A DNA stretch of 64,000 bases. Source: Winogradskyella psychrotolerans RS-3 (GTDB lineage Bacteria > Bacteroidota > Bacteroidia > Flavobacteriales > Flavobacteriaceae). The stretch covers positions 1-64,000 of the forward strand of contig NZ_ATMR01000126.1 in assembly GCF_000427335.1 (NCBI RefSeq). Direction: 5' to 3'. The notes under the pieces are model-generated. The model saw only the letters and a program-made list of their open reading frames with translations. It did no database searches and had not been told where the DNA came from. Below, one piece after another: positions 62,786-64,000 of the stretch; the stretch's first letter is position 1; every line of letters starts with the position of its first letter. The position numbers and the translations under genes were made by a program.

Positions 62786-63343
62786 ATGAAAACATTATTT
62801 AAAAACATTTTAGTATTAGCTGTAATGTTAGGAACATACACAAGCTACGCCAATGCAACATTAGAAGTTTTACCTACTTTTAATAAGGTAAAAAAAGGAA
62901 GCTCAATTTCTGTAACTGACGCTTTAGGAAAAGTTGTCTTTAGCGGTCTTATTAATTACGATGGTAATATCAGTCGTCTTTACGATTTTTCACAATTAGA
63001 AGATGGTATATATATTATTGAAGTTAATAAAGACTTTGAAATCTACATTAATACTGTAGAAGTTAAAAACAACAATGTTAACTTTTTAAACCATAAAAGC
63101 GAAAAGATTTTTAAGCCTGTATTTAGAGTTGAAAAAGATAAAGTATTGATTTCAAAATTAGCTTTAGATGCTTCAGATATGAAAATAGAACTCTATTTTG
63201 GTAATGAATTAATACACTCTGAAACCGTAAAAGGAAATGGCGTATTAAATAGGACCTATAAACTAGATCATAATATTAGTGGAGAATATACTGCCATTGT
63301 TAGATCTAACGACAGAGTATTCATTAAAAACTTTAAAATCTAG
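62786..63343 (+). CDS. Small secreted beta-rich protein, tandem copy 1
   Basis: This 185-residue exported protein has the signal peptide ending TSYANA and a body of short beta strands (SISVTDALGKVVFSGLI, LYDFSQLEDGIYIIEV, LNRTYKLDHNISGEYTAIV), resembling a T9SS-like or DUF3244-type sandwich without a clear sorting tail. A paralog starts at 63739 with the same signal peptide and upstream layout. Role unknown. Confidence 0.7.
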   Translation: MKTLFKNILVLAVMLGTYTSYANATLEVLPTFNKVKKGSSISVTDALGKVVFSGLINYDGNISRLYDFSQLEDGIYIIEVNKDFEIYINTVEVKNNNVNFLNHKSEKIFKPVFRVEKDKVLISKLALDASDMKIELYFGNELIHSETVKGNGVLNRTYKLDHNISGEYTAIVRSNDRVFIKNFKI

Positions 63344-63367
63344 AGTATATTTAAATAGATTTATTTT

Positions 63368-63399
63368 AAAAGTGAACCTTGATTGGTTCACTTTTTTTT
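63368..63399 (+). terminator. Terminator of copy-1 secreted protein gene
   Basis: AAAAGTGAACC and GGTTCACTTTT form an 11-bp stem with a 6-nt loop, followed by a T run. Confidence 0.85.
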
Positions 63400-63641
63400 G
63401 CTCAAAACAATTTCGCTTATCTACATACTATAGTCTTCGTTTTTATCTTTAATCGTTTTAGTGATAAAAGACAAATAGACACCAGTAATCAAACACTTAA
63501 GTCTAACACCTTAAATAAACCTATAGAAAATTAACACCAATATATACTATTTTAACCCGAAAAATCAGCAGCTAAACTCCTAAGGTTAATTTTGCATATA
63601 AATATGCCAAAATCGTTGTTTTCTAAAGCCTAATGCTACCC

Positions 63642-63649
63642 TAAATTTG
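63642..63649 (+). promoter_or_regulatory. -7 box of small secreted protein, copy 2
   Basis: TAAATTTG matches TAnnTTTG, with a leader of about 85 nt before ATG 63739. Confidence 0.6.
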
Positions 63650-63657
63650 CAGTGTTG

Positions 63658-63725
63658 AATCGTTTAAAGCTGGAGTCTGAAAAAATTGCTATGACCCAAA
63701 TTATAAGTCCAGCTTTTAAACGATT
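63658..63725 (+). promoter_or_regulatory. Long hairpin in the 5' leader of copy 2
   Basis: AATCGTTTAAAGCTGGA (63658-63674) pairs with TCCAGCTTTTAAACGATT (63708-63725), a 17-bp stem with one bulged T and a loop of about 33 nt. It starts where transcription should begin and ends 13 nt before the ATG. A weaker form of the same fold is suggested in the leader of copy 1. Confidence 0.65.
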
Positions 63726-63738
63726 AAAATTAAAAATT

Positions 63739-64000
63739 ATGAAAACAGTATTTAAAAAGATTTTAGTATTAGCCTTAGCATTAGGATCACTAACTAGCTA
63801 TGCAAACGCAAAAATAGATGTAATACCTTCTTCTAAGATGCTTAGCAAAGGAGATCATATTTCTGTATCAGATGCATCAGGAGTAGTACTTTACAGTGGT
63901 AGTATTAATTTCAACGGAAACATACAGAATCTTTATGATTTTTCACAATTACAAGATGGTGTTTACACTGTTGAAGTGAATAAAGATTTCGAAATAAATA
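63739..64000 (+). CDS. Small secreted beta-rich protein, tandem copy 2 (cut by window end)
   Basis: The frame opens MKTVFKKILVLALALGSLTS and continues past the window end. It matches copy 1 closely in signal peptide and in the strands SISVTDALG/HISVSDASG and LYDFSQLQDGVYTVEV. The pair shares promoter layout, so this is a tandem duplication. Partial: the 3' end is outside the window. Confidence 0.75.
   Translation, partial: MKTVFKKILVLALALGSLTSYANAKIDVIPSSKMLSKGDHISVSDASGVVLYSGSINFNGNIQNLYDFSQLQDGVYTVEVNKDFEIN

Noticed and set aside
1..64000. CRISPR array
   Set aside because: No set of regularly spaced direct repeats was seen anywhere; the repeats present are isolated palindromes.

Overview
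The window is chromosomal DNA of a member of the Bacteroidota, almost certainly the family Flavobacteriaceae and plausibly a marine one. The evidence is low GC, many promoters with the phylum-specific -7 box TAnnTTTG, a SusC/SusD pair with an ECF sigma factor and a FecR protein, type IX secretion sorting tails on two peptidases, and flavobacterial gene orders such as yicC-gmk-nadD. Genus and species cannot be fixed from what is seen.

Region by region: 1-13 kb holds housekeeping genes: a PLP-dependent sulfur amino-acid enzyme, a Na+/H+ antiporter, a broken DinB gene, an EamA transporter, a thioesterase, the yicC-gmk-nadD operon, yraN, an LD-carboxypeptidase and metG. 13.4-21 kb holds lipoproteins, an OmpA-like protein, a frameshifted tex, a histone-deacetylase-like enzyme, ferritin and a secreted metallopeptidase. 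21.2-23.5 kb is a small AraC-type regulon with two matched promoters. 23.5-27 kb has ssb and then an accessory stretch of orphan genes around an IS110 relic. 27-33 kb is mixed metabolism, including SDR-type threonine dehydrogenase. 32.2-39.8 kb is a FecR / sigma / SusC / SusD / nucleotide-pyrophosphatase-like locus on the minus strand. 40.2-44 kb has tRNA-Asn, rseP (frameshifted) and an M1 aminopeptidase. 44-57 kb is a metal-homeostasis block: SCO protein, feoAB with a small Cys-rich partner, a DtxR/MntR-type regulator, a TonB receptor, a thioredoxin and a metal ABC transporter. 57-64 kb holds a TerB-DnaJ protein, bacilliredoxin, plsC, an acyl-ACP desaturase, an HD hydrolase, an AraC regulator and a tandem pair of small secreted proteins.

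The strongest unexplained signals are these. (1) Four genes (DinB, tex, rseP, the second metal permease) are each interrupted exactly at an A/T homopolymer and become full length when one or two bases are restored. (2) Two promoters behind the AraC gene share an operator-like block at an identical 61-nt distance from the -7 TTTG. (3) A perfect 11-bp inverted repeat of DtxR/MntR-box type lies between the divergent mntR-like and TonB-receptor promoters. (4) Small palindromic repeats lie in and around the metal ABC operon, one of them inside the ATPase reading frame. (5) The SusCD system is tied to a phosphodiesterase rather than to glycan enzymes, with the FecR gene placed before its sigma gene. 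No CRISPR array, prophage or intact insertion sequence was seen.
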